Shown here: positions 1-31,319 of the stretch, one piece after another
How the letters are laid out: every line of letters begins with the position of its first letter
Position numbering within the stretch: the first letter of the stretch is position 1
NCBI GenBank assembly: GCA_003342895.1
Contig: PTFA01000314.1
Location: 310,001 to 374,000 of the forward strand
Direction of reading: 5' to 3'
Origin: Casuarius casuarius
Taxonomy: Eukaryota; Chordata; Aves; Casuariiformes; Casuariidae
Length of the DNA: 64,000 bases
Notes under the pieces: generated by a model
Told to the model about the DNA's origin: nothing
The model's input: the letters and a program-made list of their open reading frames with translations, nothing else
Database searches by the model: none
Program-made: the position numbers and the translations under genes

Positions 1-3000
1 AAAGACATCTTCAAGAAATGATTTCAAGTGATAAGAGAATCTTCTATGTCCTGAAGTGCAGACACTGGGGGAAGTTTTTAATGAATACAGCTCTTGAAAC
101 ATCATCTGTCGAACAGAACTGAATTATGAGTTTTCAATTTACAGATACAGAGCTCTCCACCAGGCATCGCACAGGCACTTAGGAGACCACCAGCAAATGG
201 TGCGAAGTGGTTTTGAGGGCTGTGCCTGTTCTCCATTGTAAGAACTCGCTGATGAATCCCTGTAACGATGGTGGTAAGGAAGGGAGGCAGCTTTGTTCCC
301 TGAGGGGACAGTTTTGCCCCTTGGCGATGTCTTTAGAGGCTGTTAATGTGTTCTTCTGAAGACTGAGAGGAGAGAAGCAGATGGGCAGGCTCACAGCAGG
401 GCTTCTACCCTGTGGGGCAAAGCGGAGCTTAAGCTCTGTGGTCTTGGCATTCTCAGTGGGGAAGTGCACATTTTTGGGGCTGCTTTGGCATGTTTCTGGC
501 ACGGCTGTGTGACACCACAGTTTGCCAGCCCCAGGGCACTGGTGCCTCTGTGGTACAGGCAGGGAGCTGGGTTGGAGAGACTTGAAGGGCCAAATGCGTG
601 AAGCCACCTCAGCACTCAAGAAGAGATCTCCAGAGATAGAGGGGAAGCGTCCATGTGCCTGCAGGTGAGTAGGAAAGGACCCACCTTGCCCTTTAGTCAC
701 CCTCCAGTTTTGCTCACCCTCATCCCAGCACTCAAGGATCTTTGTGGTTTTGCCTCCAACTCCCATGCAGACGCTCGTGCTCCCGCAGAAAGCAGGCCTT
801 TGGCACTTGGTACCTTGCCTTGCTGAAGGCTAATCCAACTGCCCAGACATTTCTCTTAACTGGAAGGCTAGCTTTCTGTGTCGTACCTAGTGATAAGCTT
901 GCCATCATTCTGCTATCAGGAAGGATCTTGTATCACTTGGGTTGTGAATACCTTGCTTAAAGATCCCCAGGGTCAAAGCGAGGACTGCTGGCCCAGCTTT
1001 TCATTTGAGCCAAATTCAGGGAAAGCCTACCTGAAAAGAACAGTAGCAGGGAGCAAGTAGATGAGATTGCTATTTTATGATGCTTGGTATCTTCAGGGCT
1101 AGGCATTACTCCAGTCTTCCCACAGCAGAAATGTGTGTATTTGGGAGACAGAGGTGGGCAGAACAGAGATCGCTTCAGAGCCAAGAAGTATACAAGGTGC
1201 ATTGGCCATACGTGGATTACAGCAAAGCTCAGAAGCATGTGGGTTGCTTGGTCGGTGCTGTATGGGGGCTAAGCCAGTAGGAGTGCGTCCCCACACTTAG
1301 CAAGTTTTGGAAATGCTCCTAATGACTGTAACTGCTGTGGGAGACCAGGCAGTGAGGGCTAATGCAGCTGTGGTACCAAATGTCTTCTGAGAAGGGGGAT
1401 GTGCTGAAGTCCCAAGAGGTCTAACATGACATGTTATGTATCATGTAGCTCCATTTGCTGCACAACCACTGTTTCCAACCCTCCTTGCAAATCTCCTCTT
1501 CTCCCCTCTCAGCCCCTGAACTGTACAAAAATACTGCAGATAAATCAGTCAGATTACAGAAATTATGGTAGCTGCAGCAGCCAAATCTTTCCAAGGATTT
1601 CTCAGGCCCTGCAGCACCCAAACTAAACTGAGTTAAGGAAGTTCCTGCTTGTAATAAGTTTTAGGAAGAGATTTGGCCATGTTTTCAGATATGGATCCCA
1701 AAATTTAAACCCTAGGTCCTTATTTAAGCCCAAGCATGTGTAAACACTCAGCACATGCTTGTTCAAGTACTTGCCTAGTACCCATGTGAGCTGAGAAGGT
1801 CAGGTCTGTTGACATTTTCTTATTTTTCATTGAAGGTATTTTTGGTTACAAGTATACCTATAGTATAAGTGCCTCAAAAGTGAAGCTTCTTAAATGAAGC
1901 TCTTCAGAGACTGTGTTTTATTTTTTTCTACTAATACTCTCCCTTTTTTTCTTTCCCTGGAAAATAACGTAATGTGATGGACAAAAAAAATCATGTTGGT
2001 TTATGAGATCATTAAGATTAAGGAATATCTTGAGGAAAAAAATCAACCAAGTATTTTGATGACCTCTGCTTAAAAGCTTTATTTTAAGGGCATGGTTCCT
2101 GTGGTTGGAAGTGCTGCCTTTGGACTAGCACAACACAATGAGGTTGCCCTCTGTGGGTGCCCAGGGCTAGGAACAAAGCCAAAAGTGGTATTCTCCACAA
2201 TTCAGCCTGCTGGAAAACCTTGCAAGACAATGGTGGATGAGATGACGGTTTGACCTCTTTATTTAGCTCTGAAATTAGAGGTTTCCTGCAGCTTTCAGTA
2301 CAGGCTACGGTGCGTGCTACAGGTGTGGTCTTAAAGATGTATGTGGCATGCTGTACGCTAAGATGGGAAATAACTAACGTAATGGCTAACTTTCCTTAAC
2401 TTAAAATTCACTGATTCTCCAATTTCTTAATACGAAGTAATTTTCTAAAATAATTGGTCCACAAACTGTTTTTTTTTTCCCTTAGTTCATCAGCCAGAAG
2501 GTCTCATGAGTGTGTACGAAGCCTGCCAAGTCGTAACAGGAAGGATATCAAATTCTCCCCCTTTCCCCCCAACAAAATAACTCAAATTTAGTTCTGATAT
2601 ATGACCCAGGTGTGGCCACAAAAACTCTAAAATGTGCACAAGAAAAATGGATAGAAACCTCAGCTGGAAAAAGGAATTCAGAATGAAATAAAGGGCAGTT
2701 ATTGATAGTGTGTGTGATTAAGGGTAGAATCTTATCTTAATTATAGCCCCATGGATCCAGAATTGCTGCATTGTTTGCAGGTAATTAAATCAATGAAGTG
2801 ATTCAAGACGTGAAGGGATGCCAGTGAGATCGAAAACAGGCTGGCCAAGAGAGTGGTTGTTTAGAGCGCACTGTTGTCAAGAGGGAGAGTCCAAATTCAA
2901 TGCTGTTCTCGTGTGACTGATGATATTTCAGCATTTGTAACCTGACTACATCAAAATGGATTTTACTTAGATTTCATAAAATCACTCTTTTCCTAAGAAC

Positions 3001-6000
3001 TTTTCCTTCCCGGGTTTCAACTCCTTACCTTTACACACTGCTTAAAAAACAAAGGCCAGAGCATCACTTCTATGGGAAAAGCAGTTCTTGAACAAGCAAA
3101 AGCCCTTCTGCAAATTTTTGACCCGCATTTGCTCCAGATTTTGGCAAGAGCTCCTCCCCAAACTGACAAAATTTCGCTTGCAGTGTGAAAGTCTTAGGAA
3201 GCTAATTATGGACAATTGAAAGCAGGGAGTAGGAATGGGAATACTTAGGTGACCTTAATTCCAGCTGTCGCCATTACAGTGGCTATAATGAAACTGTAGT
3301 GCCAGGACATGCCTCTCAAATTGTTTGCACTAGGAATGAGCGTGGTACTTTAAATCCTGATGTTATCCCACATATCAGTCCGCTTAAAAATTTCTCCGAG
3401 AGACTGATCTCTTTTAGGAATGGTTGTATGAGGTCAGTTATTTATCTTTTGCAGCTGTGATACCTCAACTGTCCAGCTGTGTTCCTTATTTTAGTGCAAG
3501 GTCAGATAGGGCTTCCTCACCTCCTAGCTTTAGTGGTCCAGCCACTTTAAACATTGAGGTGTTTATGCTAGCTTTCTTGACCGCATGAGGCAGCACTGCT
3601 CTTGCCCAGGTATGACACATGCCGTCTTTGTGCGTGTGGTTTCTGATGGATGTTCTGGTTTGCCCAAGGCCCATGTGTTGTTGCGCTTGTTCTCCTTCAG
3701 GTCCGTTTTCTTTGCCTGGAGCAAAGCAGTGTGGCTGTGGGGTCACCAGTGCTTGGAGTAATCAGTGTTTCTGATACAAAGGGGAGTGTGGCATTGTTCA
3801 TACCCTCATTCTGGATAGTGCCAAGAGTGTCACTTTATTCCTTCCTTCTCCCTCCCTCCAATCTCTGAGACATCTCAGGCTCCCAAGTGAGCTGCTTCTG
3901 GATCAGGATATGGCCAGCTGGCTCTTTTGGCCTCTTATGGGGGATCTCAACATTTCGTGCTGCAAAATTGGGTGCAAATTGGTCAGTGAGTTTGGCACTT
4001 GATATAGAATTCATGTGACTGATGGGTAGTAATTCATATTGTATTATTACTACAAAATGCTGGAGAAAGCCACTGAACCAGCCAACATGGTCCATTTAAT
4101 ATTTAGGATGGAGAAATTAAAAAGTCACTGATAATGGCCTTTCTATCCAAAAGAAGCAAAAGGGAGGACTGCAGTATGACGGGAGCTGGTCAAATAAACT
4201 GGCGGCCAGCAAAAGAGTAGCAGCATTGCGAGAGGATTTGTGCTCCCAGACCCGTCAGATAACATAGATAATCCCCCATGTGGAATTCAGTGGGCTCAGC
4301 AAATATCCCAGAGAAAAGGTCTGTCAGACTAGATTTATAGTAACCCTCGGTTGATCCTGCTACCTGGCATGTGATGGCAGAGCGATGTGCAGTGGGAAAA
4401 AGCAAGGGCTGCTTTAACCGCCCATGCCGGATCGTTTCCAGAGCCAGCTACGCAGCGGGGCCAGCCCAGCCTGGGTGCTACACTGGCACAGAGTGATCCC
4501 AGCTGCACGCGACCCACTTCCATAGTCTGCTTTTTTCCTGGGTCCCAGAGAGGCAGGTTGTTTTGCCTGGCTCTGGATCATGAAAAGGTTCTGGCAGCTG
4601 GCTCTGAGGGCCAAGAAGGTTGGCGCTGGTGGCATAGTGTGGCACCAGAAAAAAAAAATTAATGACAAGATCCTGAGTAATTCAAGATAGGATAGAAAAA
4701 TAAGTCTTGTGCTTCAAGGCATAAAACAATTTCCGGCTGCAAGGAGCAAGGAAGAGTTTCTTTCATGGATGAGTTTGGACTTTCCTGCCCTCCTCTTGCA
4801 TATTTGGTACTAGCTACGATTAGCTACTGTATTGGCTCTTGGAAGATTGTACTGAATTAAGAGAAATTCTGTAAAAGGATAGAGGATCTGAAATTGAATT
4901 AAGAAAATGCCAGATAGCATTAAGCTAAACTAGCCAGAAAATATTAACTTAAAGAAAATCTTGTTTGTAAGAATGCTAAAATGAAGGCTGTCAGGCAAAT
5001 GCTGTTCATGTGAAACAAGCAGGAATTAGCATGCTTGTTAGGAGTGGTCGCTTGCCTGCAGCAGCAACTGTCACTGTTCAGCAGTTGCTAGACAAAGACC
5101 AGAAAAATAAGTGAGGTGCACTTAATCAGTGGTGAAGTTAAGGGAACTATTCATGGCAGCATCTCTTTTGAACGACTGAAACCAAAACAAGGTGGTTGAA
5201 ACGAGTGTAGATGCTTCACCGAGGCAGGACTGGGTCCAAACTACTTACCAGACAGAGTTGTGGTTGCTCTTGCTCCCAGGGTTGTGACTCAAGCTGAAAA
5301 GAAAGCTACAACCAGAGAGAAATATTTACTGTAGGCTATGGGTGTGAAAATTTTTATCGGAAGACTTATGGCAAGCAGCATGAAATGGACCTTCACCACG
5401 AATCCTTGCAAGCCATTAGCAAAAGGCATCTCCCTAAAATGCTTCCTCCTACGTAAGCTTGAAATACGAAGATTACTGCCGGGAATTCAGGGTACCAAGC
5501 TCATGGCTGAAGGAAAAAGTAGATCGGGGATGAGATCGTATTCATCAGTAATGGATTTTTCAGCAGGTGAACACTGAGGGGCCACAGTGCAGAAGCACGG
5601 CTAGCATGTCTCTCCTGATAACATACGGCAGGTTACAGAAGGAAAGACACCAGGCCAGGTCTGATGTTCCTGAAGACCTTGCAAGGATGGCTAGAAACAG
5701 AAACTCTCCCCAGTTAGCATTTTTCATCTACCGATGATCTCACAGTTAGGCTGTTTCTAAAGAGGGGGATGTTAGTGACAGTATGTAATAGGAGGAGAAA
5801 AACGGCTCCTTCTCATTCAGACATGGAAATGGGCAAGAGAGTGAAAGCAACACAAATCCAGTAATAGCAGTATCATTTGAAATCATATATTAATGATCTC
5901 AACATAAAAATAAATCTAACTTCCCTTTCACTCTGAATTTTCTGAAAACAAAATCTGTTGCTGATAGTTCGGTTGCCTCCAGACTCCTCAGATTATTTTT

Positions 6001-7312
6001 GTAAGAAGCATTGCGTGTCGTGGTGTTTTGTCACATGTCCCTGGAAATGCTTGTCTCTTCGTCGCGCCACAAGGTGTTTGGGATCAGCCTGTGCAGAGCG
6101 TGTAGGAGGTGGTCTGGGGGTTGTGGAGGTTTCCTCTCCAATAGGAAAGATAAAGAAATGTAATCATAAAAGATCAACCCCCCTCTGCCCAACATTGTAT
6201 CTCGGGGCCAATACTGGCAATAACCAAGGATAGCTGTTTGGAAGGAAAAAACCTGGCTACCGAATTACGGGAAACAAAGCACTTGATGACTGATATCTAA
6301 CTGCATGCCTCGTAAATTGCAGTGGTAGCAGCTGGCAACCTGCAGTGTGGCAGGATAAAGTACATTGTGTGTACGCAGTAGCTTGTCTCAGTTGATACGC
6401 CTGCTTTATTTTTCTTCCTCAAATTTTGTCCATTATTCCAAATCCCCATGTAATTCCCGATAGCTGCCAGTAACAGCAAAATAAAACATCAGCTAAACGC
6501 ATGACCATGAATGACTTTATTTTTCCTCACTAATACATGTTGTTCAACTTAAAATTCACTCAAAAATGCACAGTTTTCATATCGAAATTATTCTTGTTTC
6601 GTATTACCATGCAGCAATGTCAGGCCTAATGTTATAATAGACAAGACTGGAAAAGAGGGGCTTTTTATTCTCTGGGAGCAATCACCCATGGTTTTCATGC
6701 TTACATGCCCATTTCTCTTATCTGAAAGAATGCAACATACGAGAAATTTGAGATTCATTCTCCTTGGTGACTTTGCTGTTTCTCAATCCTCCAGTGATCC
6801 TGAGCTGTTCCTGGCAGAATTTCATGCCATGTTATATCACATGACATTGTCTCTGAGATGGGTCGTGCAATCTCGAGCGACAACATTTAGTCTAAAGCAG
6901 GATGTGGTTAAGCAGGCACCAGCAAAGAGGCTATTTGGGGATTAATTCCAAAAGTTTTATAAAATGAGGCCTGAACTTCCCTGTTTCTTATCGGAATTGC
7001 TTGAAAGGTCCCCTCGCATGTGGTAAACCATGTAGGAGTGGAGGAGACTGTAGTGTAGTGGGACACTGACGTACTCATAGGATATTTAGAAAGACAAGTT
7101 AGATCTTTATGATGTGCCTTAAGCCCAGTGGGAAGCAGTTTGGGAAAATCTGTGGCAAATGTTCCTCTGAGGCTGAGCAGGATGATGTTTCTTGGCTCTG
7201 TAATTTGTGAGTTTGTAACTGAATATCATGTCCTGAATGCCCCTTCCAGCAGACATCCACCCTGCTTTTATTTTTCTGTTGTTGTTAACCTGCATTTTTC
7301 TTTTTTCAACAG
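1..7312. other. Sequence upstream of the first recognised TMPRSS11E exon
   Basis: I see no supported exon here. The stretch is either intron of the protease gene or its 5' flank. Several open frames occur, the longest about 195 codons on the minus strand at 179-766, but none shows a recognisable domain, a signal peptide or matching splice sites. The missing first exons of the protease (cytoplasmic tail, membrane anchor, start of the SEA domain) may lie here unrecognised or left of the window. Confidence 0.5.
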
Positions 7313-24911
<17,599 letters not shown>

Positions 24912-25890
24912 TTCCAAAGTCAAAAATGGATTTAACTACATAGGCTATGTGTAACTCATACTCGTCCATAATTCTGAAAAGCTATTTTTTTTTTATATAT
25001 ATATAAAAGTTCCTATGTAGTTTTGGTCAAAGCAGCCTTTGTCCACAGCAAGTGCTAACTTCGCTGTCAGACATCCCAATTCCTTGTGAATTTATACTAA
25101 GCATCAGATTACCTGCCTCATCTCTGAGCTTTGAAACATTCTCAGTTATCGGAAATGATGAACGGGTGTCATCGGACATCAAATATTTAAAAGCCATCAA
25201 TCTACCTGCTTTATAAGTACAACCACTACCCAGGAAAAAAAAAATTCTCTTTAGGCATGGCCGAGGTCTGAAGATGCCCAGACTCCTTAAGCCTAGTGGA
25301 AGCCAAACCTTCTTCCTCCAGTGAAGCAACTGTTGTCATGATCTTGTTTCTAGGCAAGTGAACCCTTGACTATTCTTCTTGTTAGAGGCCACCATCTGCA
25401 CAGACTGCAGCCAAGACCCTGGGCATGTTCCACCAGCCACTGGGAGGCTTGTCACCTACCCTGCTCAGACGTCTTGATGGCTAAGAGCCAGTCCGCCAGG
25501 ACTGAGGCTAGATCCTGGCTAAGGAAAAGGATGATTGCCATGCTTTCCATAAGTTGGAAGGGAAGAGAGAAAGGCTTGATACTCTAGTTATGAAGCATGC
25601 TTTTAACAGAACTTGGTGTATTTTATGAAGTTCAAATTATGTGAAAATCCTACTGCAGAAGTGCAACACTATACTGCTACCTCTGTACCAATGCCCTTCT
25701 AGACTGATTTTGTCCAGCTTACAATGTGCTTAAGATGCAGAAACACAAGATTTACCCAAGGTTGATTGTAATAAGTGTGTGTCCCTGCAAATAACCTCAC
25801 TGGAAGGAAACTGTAACAAAAGAAAACCCTCAAGCCAGCATTTAAATTTGTGCTAAAGGAAAAATAAATATTCACGACAAATAAACTGGG
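24912..25890 (+). other. Putative TMPRSS11E 3' UTR
   Basis: The sequence after the stop holds a TA-rich run near 24,995-25,010. Two AATAAA hexamers (25863-25868 and 25880-25885) are the first good poly(A) signals I see. The true transcript end cannot be set from sequence alone. Confidence 0.4.
25863..25885 (+). promoter_or_regulatory. Candidate poly(A) signals of TMPRSS11E
   Basis: Two AATAAA hexamers lie 17 bases apart, about 950 bases after the stop codon. AATAAA is frequent by chance in AT-rich DNA, so this is only a candidate. Confidence 0.3.
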
Positions 25891-28800
25891 AACTACCTTT
25901 TTCTTCAAGTCAAGAAATAATGTGCATTTTTGAAGGCATGCCAGCCAGCAGAAACCATTTCACTGCAAAGAAAGTAAATAGTGATAAACATTCATGCTTC
26001 ACTGAGGGACTCATCTCTGCCATGAATGAATATGATTCCGTTTTATGAAGCTGAAGAGTAATTTCCTGTTAAAGAATAATCCAGATGAGAACTTCAGAGT
26101 AAATGCTGTCCTTATATGTGGATTAAGAACTTTTCTTCCTACCTCTGTGCATGACATCTAGTAGGCTGCTGCTGGGAGGGGGTTCCATTGACATGAATAT
26201 TACTGTCCCCAAGAACGTAGGCCTTCAACATGAACCAAAATGTCAATTCCAGGAGCAGCAGCTTCTGCTGACTTTGGGCACCAGACTGCTTAGGCTGTGA
26301 ACGCAGGACTCACAGGAATCCTCATGAGACATGAGCGAAGCTGTATGCCCCTCACTACTGAATCTACTAGAGCTGAAAGTCTCTCCAAAGCACCCTGCCT
26401 CCCCTTCTTCTCAGAACTGGGTCCCTCTTCATCCTTTCTACAGTGCAAGCTCTGCAGGAATCAGAATCCACCGGAATGAGATGCTCAGTACTTTTTTGTA
26501 ACCTCAAACTTTGAATTACAAGTCTACCTATGGATGGAAAAGCCTAAGTTTAAGACTCTGGTGGAGGAGGGAGACTGTCTTATTTTCAGGCCTTTCCAGA
26601 CTTTTTTCATAGTGAAAAGCGTTTCTTACATTTTGGATTTCAGAAAAATAAGATGCCTTGTCTCAGAGAAATTATCGAAGGATGAGTTTAGTTTTGCTTT
26701 CAAAATAGTTGTATCTTTATTCTGATTTTTCCACATCCGTTTAAAAAAAGGAAAGGATCTTGGGACAGTTAGGAGAATAGGCAGATGCAGCAAATCTGTT
26801 TCCTCAATTTATTGATGAAGTTTTTGATTTATGCACTTTTGAGTTGCTGCTATTTTTCAACTAAGAATTTACTGTGGGCCAGGTTCAGTTATATTGACAC
26901 TTTATTATAAACACTTTTCTTCCAGTGTTCAGGCCCCACATTATTTGTAGGCATCCTTTGAAAAAAATTACATGTAGGTTTTTTGTGCCTCTTATGCTTT
27001 AAAGGTGAAAATCATGACAAATGCACTTATAATCAACTGAAAGTGAATTGCAATTGAAAGTTCACTTTCACAAATAGCAAAGGCTTTCTTTTGCACTTAA
27101 AAACCTGTCTTCTGCTTACGAAATGGAGGGGCAGCAATAAGGGGGCCAGGCCCAGATAATGTAATCCCCATAAACTGGTTCCTACCTCACCCTGAAAGTG
27201 ACATGTATATGTAATATCCTTTTTGAAATGAGAAAGGCAGCCTTTATTGCAGATTTTCTTGTGAGAGGCCAAACAGCCATGAGGCGTGTGGGAGAATGTC
27301 TACCTTACTCAGGGAGTCCTGAGCCAGCCAGATGCACTTTTCTTCACAAACTTTTAGCAAACTGTCTGGTCTGGTTTTGTCTTTACTGTCATGTCAGTGT
27401 TTTATTTATGAAGACTCTGTTTTCTGCGCTAGAATGAAGCAAAGAGAATATTGTGTGATAAAAGAAAAGTTTTTAAAAACCTTTTATTATTCATGTTAAG
27501 ATTTAGCAAGGATTTAAATGATATAAAGGTAATATATTTCATAACATTAAATGTATTTAAAAGCAATTGTTTCTTCTTTTTTGTCCTTTTTTGCTTAATA
27601 ATAACCAAGCCAAGATTTTTATTTGATTCAAAATAGACTAATCTTGTTTATTTTGCTATAAAACTTTTCTAAAACTGCAGCTTTTTCTGTCCATCCCCAT
27701 CCTAAGAATTGTTTGTCTTTCACAGTGGCTTGAGCTTTAAAGATGTTTCTACAAAGTGAGTCATCTACTTATCTAAAATGCTCTAAGGTAAATTTCAGTA
27801 AAGCTAGTGCTACACAAATTTGAGAATGAATCAGAACCTCTGTTCATGAATCAACTATTTTGCCTCTGACCTTGCAAAAACCTGTCCTTACAACATGACA
27901 TTCCTGGCACTCGCTGTGGGGAGTTTGATACAGCTGACGCAGCAGTTCTCCTGAGATTTCCCAGGCAGATTTACAGCTTCAAGACAGAAGTTCCAAACTT
28001 CTGGTTATTCAGATAAAGTTGCTTGAGGCTTGCCTGATGCTAATTTTCAGGCCAGAGCATAAATAGGAAAGAAATAAGAGCCCAGCTGCACAACTTGCAT
28101 AAGGAGCTCTGGTTGAATTACATCAAGCAGTCACTGGGGTTCCTTATGTAAGTAAAGCTTGTGGAAACTGCAATTCCAAATCTACTGCTCCTCTTAACAA
28201 ATTAGAAGAGCTGAGAGCCAAAAGTGATTATTTAACCCAATGAATATTTACCTGGCAACTTGCAGTCTCTGTTAGAGATGCACGTGCATGGGAAAGTTGG
28301 CTCTTGCTCTCAGAAAGGCACTCATGTGCATGTCAGAGTCGATTCAGCTTAGGTAATTGGTGCCTTTGGTTATCTGGACCAGGATTTTAAGAACATTATC
28401 AACATGGTTTCTAGGAAGATGTCACCGGCTAGTGAAGCGCTAAGTGCCAAGATTCTTTGGCCCACCTTGTTGGGAAGCTAGAGTCCTTTAAGCATGCCAG
28501 CAAAGCACTCATACACTGCACACCCCGCCAAAAAGGAAACAAAGCCTGACCAGGCAGCACTCTGCTGCTACGAGAGGACATGGCGAGCCACAGCATATGG
28601 TAGGATGTTTGGAAACCCACCAGAAGAGTACTGTGGATGTGGCTTTATGGTCAGTTCTGAACCAGTCTGTGAGCTCAACTGAATTTAGTGGTCACAGTAC
28701 TTTCAAGTAACACATCTTTAGGGAGAAAATTACATGGAGGTTTGTCAGCTATTTAGTTATTAGCTAAATGAAGCAGAGAAACAAATGCATCCTCCCTGCC

Positions 28801-31300
28801 AAATCCCCACTTTTGAATCCCCCTATTAAGAATGTGAAATCGTGCCTTGAAATGGGNNNNNNNNNNGGGGGGGAGAAAGACTAAAAAAGTGTTAATGGCT
28901 GGCATTTTCAAGGAGATCTATCATGGAAATTTTAAATCAAGGAGATTTTAAAGGACACGTGCAGCTAACAACTTCAGCTCTTTTTGAAAATGTTGGCTTC
29001 AAAGATGTGTTCAAAATCTGCATGCAGAATGAATCCACAACAGTGTTCATAAGCAGTAGTCACTAAGGGACTTTGGCCATGAACAGGCTTGAATGCAAAG
29101 CTGTTGCAATACTGCTGAATACAGGTGTATGCCTGATGCCACTGACTGGCTTGCTTGGTACCTTTTGCAGATCTTGAAAGTTATAGATCATTTTTGCATG
29201 GTGCAAATATGGGTTTGTGATTTTTTTAATGCTAAATATACTAATATTTTAGGGTTATATATATATTTGTAACAGAGGCGGTAACAGGAAAAAGAAAGAA
29301 GCCAAATGACTCCAGATGTTTCAAATTTTGCTGTCTGGGAAAACAAGACAGAAACCTGTATGTTTCACAATTTGGCAGAAGGCTCTTGAACATACCTACT
29401 ATTACCGATACATTTGGTAGCCAGTTTCTGTGGCTTCTGGGGTAAACAAAATCTGTCCATTTTGATTTGGCAACCTGTCTTAGAATGTCTATGTTTACAG
29501 TTTCACTGATGGTCTGCCTTTGCGTAATTACGGCTAAACTGCTAGGCATGAACTAATTCGATGTTGCTATTTCTCCATTTAAGCAAAGGGGTTTTCAGTA
29601 TTCACTGTTATTATGCAAAATCAGTTTCCTGTGAGACGACTGCATAACAGAGTGACTGGTGTCTTAAAAATGCAATAACCAGGACAGAAAGATGGTATGT
29701 AGCAGATAAGATTGCCTTTTACATACCACATTTGACTGGTGAGTTCTTAAAAATAAGATTTGTTAGTTTAGCCTCAAGAAGGTTAAAGGCAGGCTCATTT
29801 TTGCGGAAAGAAAATACAAAATTAAAGGTAAAATCACTAAAAGAACTAATAATTAGCCAAGTGGCAAAACTGAAGTTGAATTTTTTTTTGCTGCCTTTAA
29901 AGTATACTTCATTTTGTATCGCTTTATAACTGGGACTCTAATTCTGTTTATCAGGTAGGTGCACTGCTCTGCAAGAGTCATTGAAATTACACATGTAATT
30001 TTATTCTTGTATATTCTGATTTTATGTATTACGTGAAAAACCAACAAACAACGCAAATATTGGGCTTAATATCAGTTGCGCTATCAGTGAAGAACTACAT
30101 TCTTCATCCTGAAGAACTGTATTGCTTTCTCATTTTATCCCATCACCCAGCCCAGCATTTTAGACTTCTAGTGGCCTCTAGTGGTTCTGTGAAACTTTCT
30201 CCCATCTTGTCTTTAATTTGACGTGAGAGAAAAACGTTTAGACCAGTACTTTTGCCCTGATCCTGCCAAAGCATACCCCGTGTTTGAATGAACACAGTGC
30301 AGTCCAGCCACTCTTGGTCTTCGTTGTGTTTTTGGATTGAGGAGTGAATCCTGAGGAACACTTGGAATGCTCCTAGAATTCTTAGTTTTAGTCACATAAG
30401 AAATAAACGCTGGAATAACATATCAGATGCTGTAACAGGCATGCAACAAAGAGGACAAAAATTGGATGTTGTTTTCCCAAGAAGTTCCCAAAAATCCAAT
30501 CAAGATAGAGAGAAGGCTTTTTTTTTCCTCATGTACTATAGAATGCCAATAGAGATTTTTTTCTGTTACAAATATATATTTTTTCAAATAAAAAGTTACT
30601 ATTTCACAATGACATTTTTCAATCATCATTGCTTGCATAGCAGAAAGCATCTCTCATATTCCACGTGAATTATGTTAACACGATCAAGAAAGACTTGAAC
30701 TCTTCTCAAGCAAGGAAAGGCTCAGCCCAAACTATTCTTGAAAAATGACACTGTTTTTCAGGAGCAATCAATGATCTCCTTAGGCTGTATTTGCTTCCAG
30801 GTAGCACTGAGAAATTACCAAATTTCTGTTCCTGAATGGGCTTAGCTGCTCTCTATCATATGTTTGGGGAGCCAAAATTTCCCTTTTTACTCCCATTGGA
30901 TAAGATTCTGGCTATTTTTTGAGAAGCCAAGAGGAAGCATTAAATCTGGCTCTGTCCTGCGGGACAGGAACAGTACATCAAGAGCAGGGCTCAAAAATAA
31001 AAATTTACTTGTGTAAATCGGTTACCCTTGAGCACAGAGAGGGATTTTTTAAACCACGGTGCCTAAGTAGTAAGAAAAGAGCCTCTTTGGGGACAGGAGT
31101 CCTTTGAGAAGGTCCCCAAACGCCCTTTTGAGAAAATCTCTTCTCGGGTATTAGCGATTGTTCCCAATTTTTATTCGAGGTATGGCGCTTGCTCCACAGC
31201 CCCAGCAAAAGCCCCCGGCCCCGTGATGGAAGGCTCTGGACCAAACCAAACAAAAATCACCCAGAGAGTCCGCTGCTTCGAGGCCCCAAAACTAAACCCT
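25891..31300. other. Intergenic region between TMPRSS11E and UBA6
   Basis: No exon, RNA gene or clear mobile element could be supported here. Open frames are all under about 105 codons and show no domain. An assembly gap lies at 28857-28866. In human a GnRH receptor gene lies between UBA6 and the TMPRSS11 genes; no seven-helix receptor-like frame is visible here. Confidence 0.55.
28857..28866. other. Assembly gap (10 N) in a G homopolymer
   Basis: Ten N are flanked by ggg on the left and at least seven G on the right. This probably marks an unresolved G run and not a large missing segment. Confidence 0.95.
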
Positions 31301-31319
31301 TTTCCCCGCTAAACCGCTT

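Noticed and set aside
179..766. 195-codon open frame on the minus strand
   Set aside because: No recognisable domain, composition like random translation, and no sign of splice or start context. Chance frame.
4860..4905. Reading EKFCKRIEDL, like the end of the missing SEA exon
   Set aside because: A stop codon lies directly before it, there is no acceptor, and no donor follows at the needed place. Coincidence.
5338..5577. 79-codon frame after an acceptor-like tactgtag
   Set aside because: Neither frame resembles the membrane anchor or SEA domain of TMPRSS11 proteins.
31225..31317. ATG reading MEGSGP, similar to the human UBA6 start MEGSEP
   Set aside because: The likeness stops after six residues, the frame reaches a stop about 30 codons on, and no suitable donor precedes that stop.
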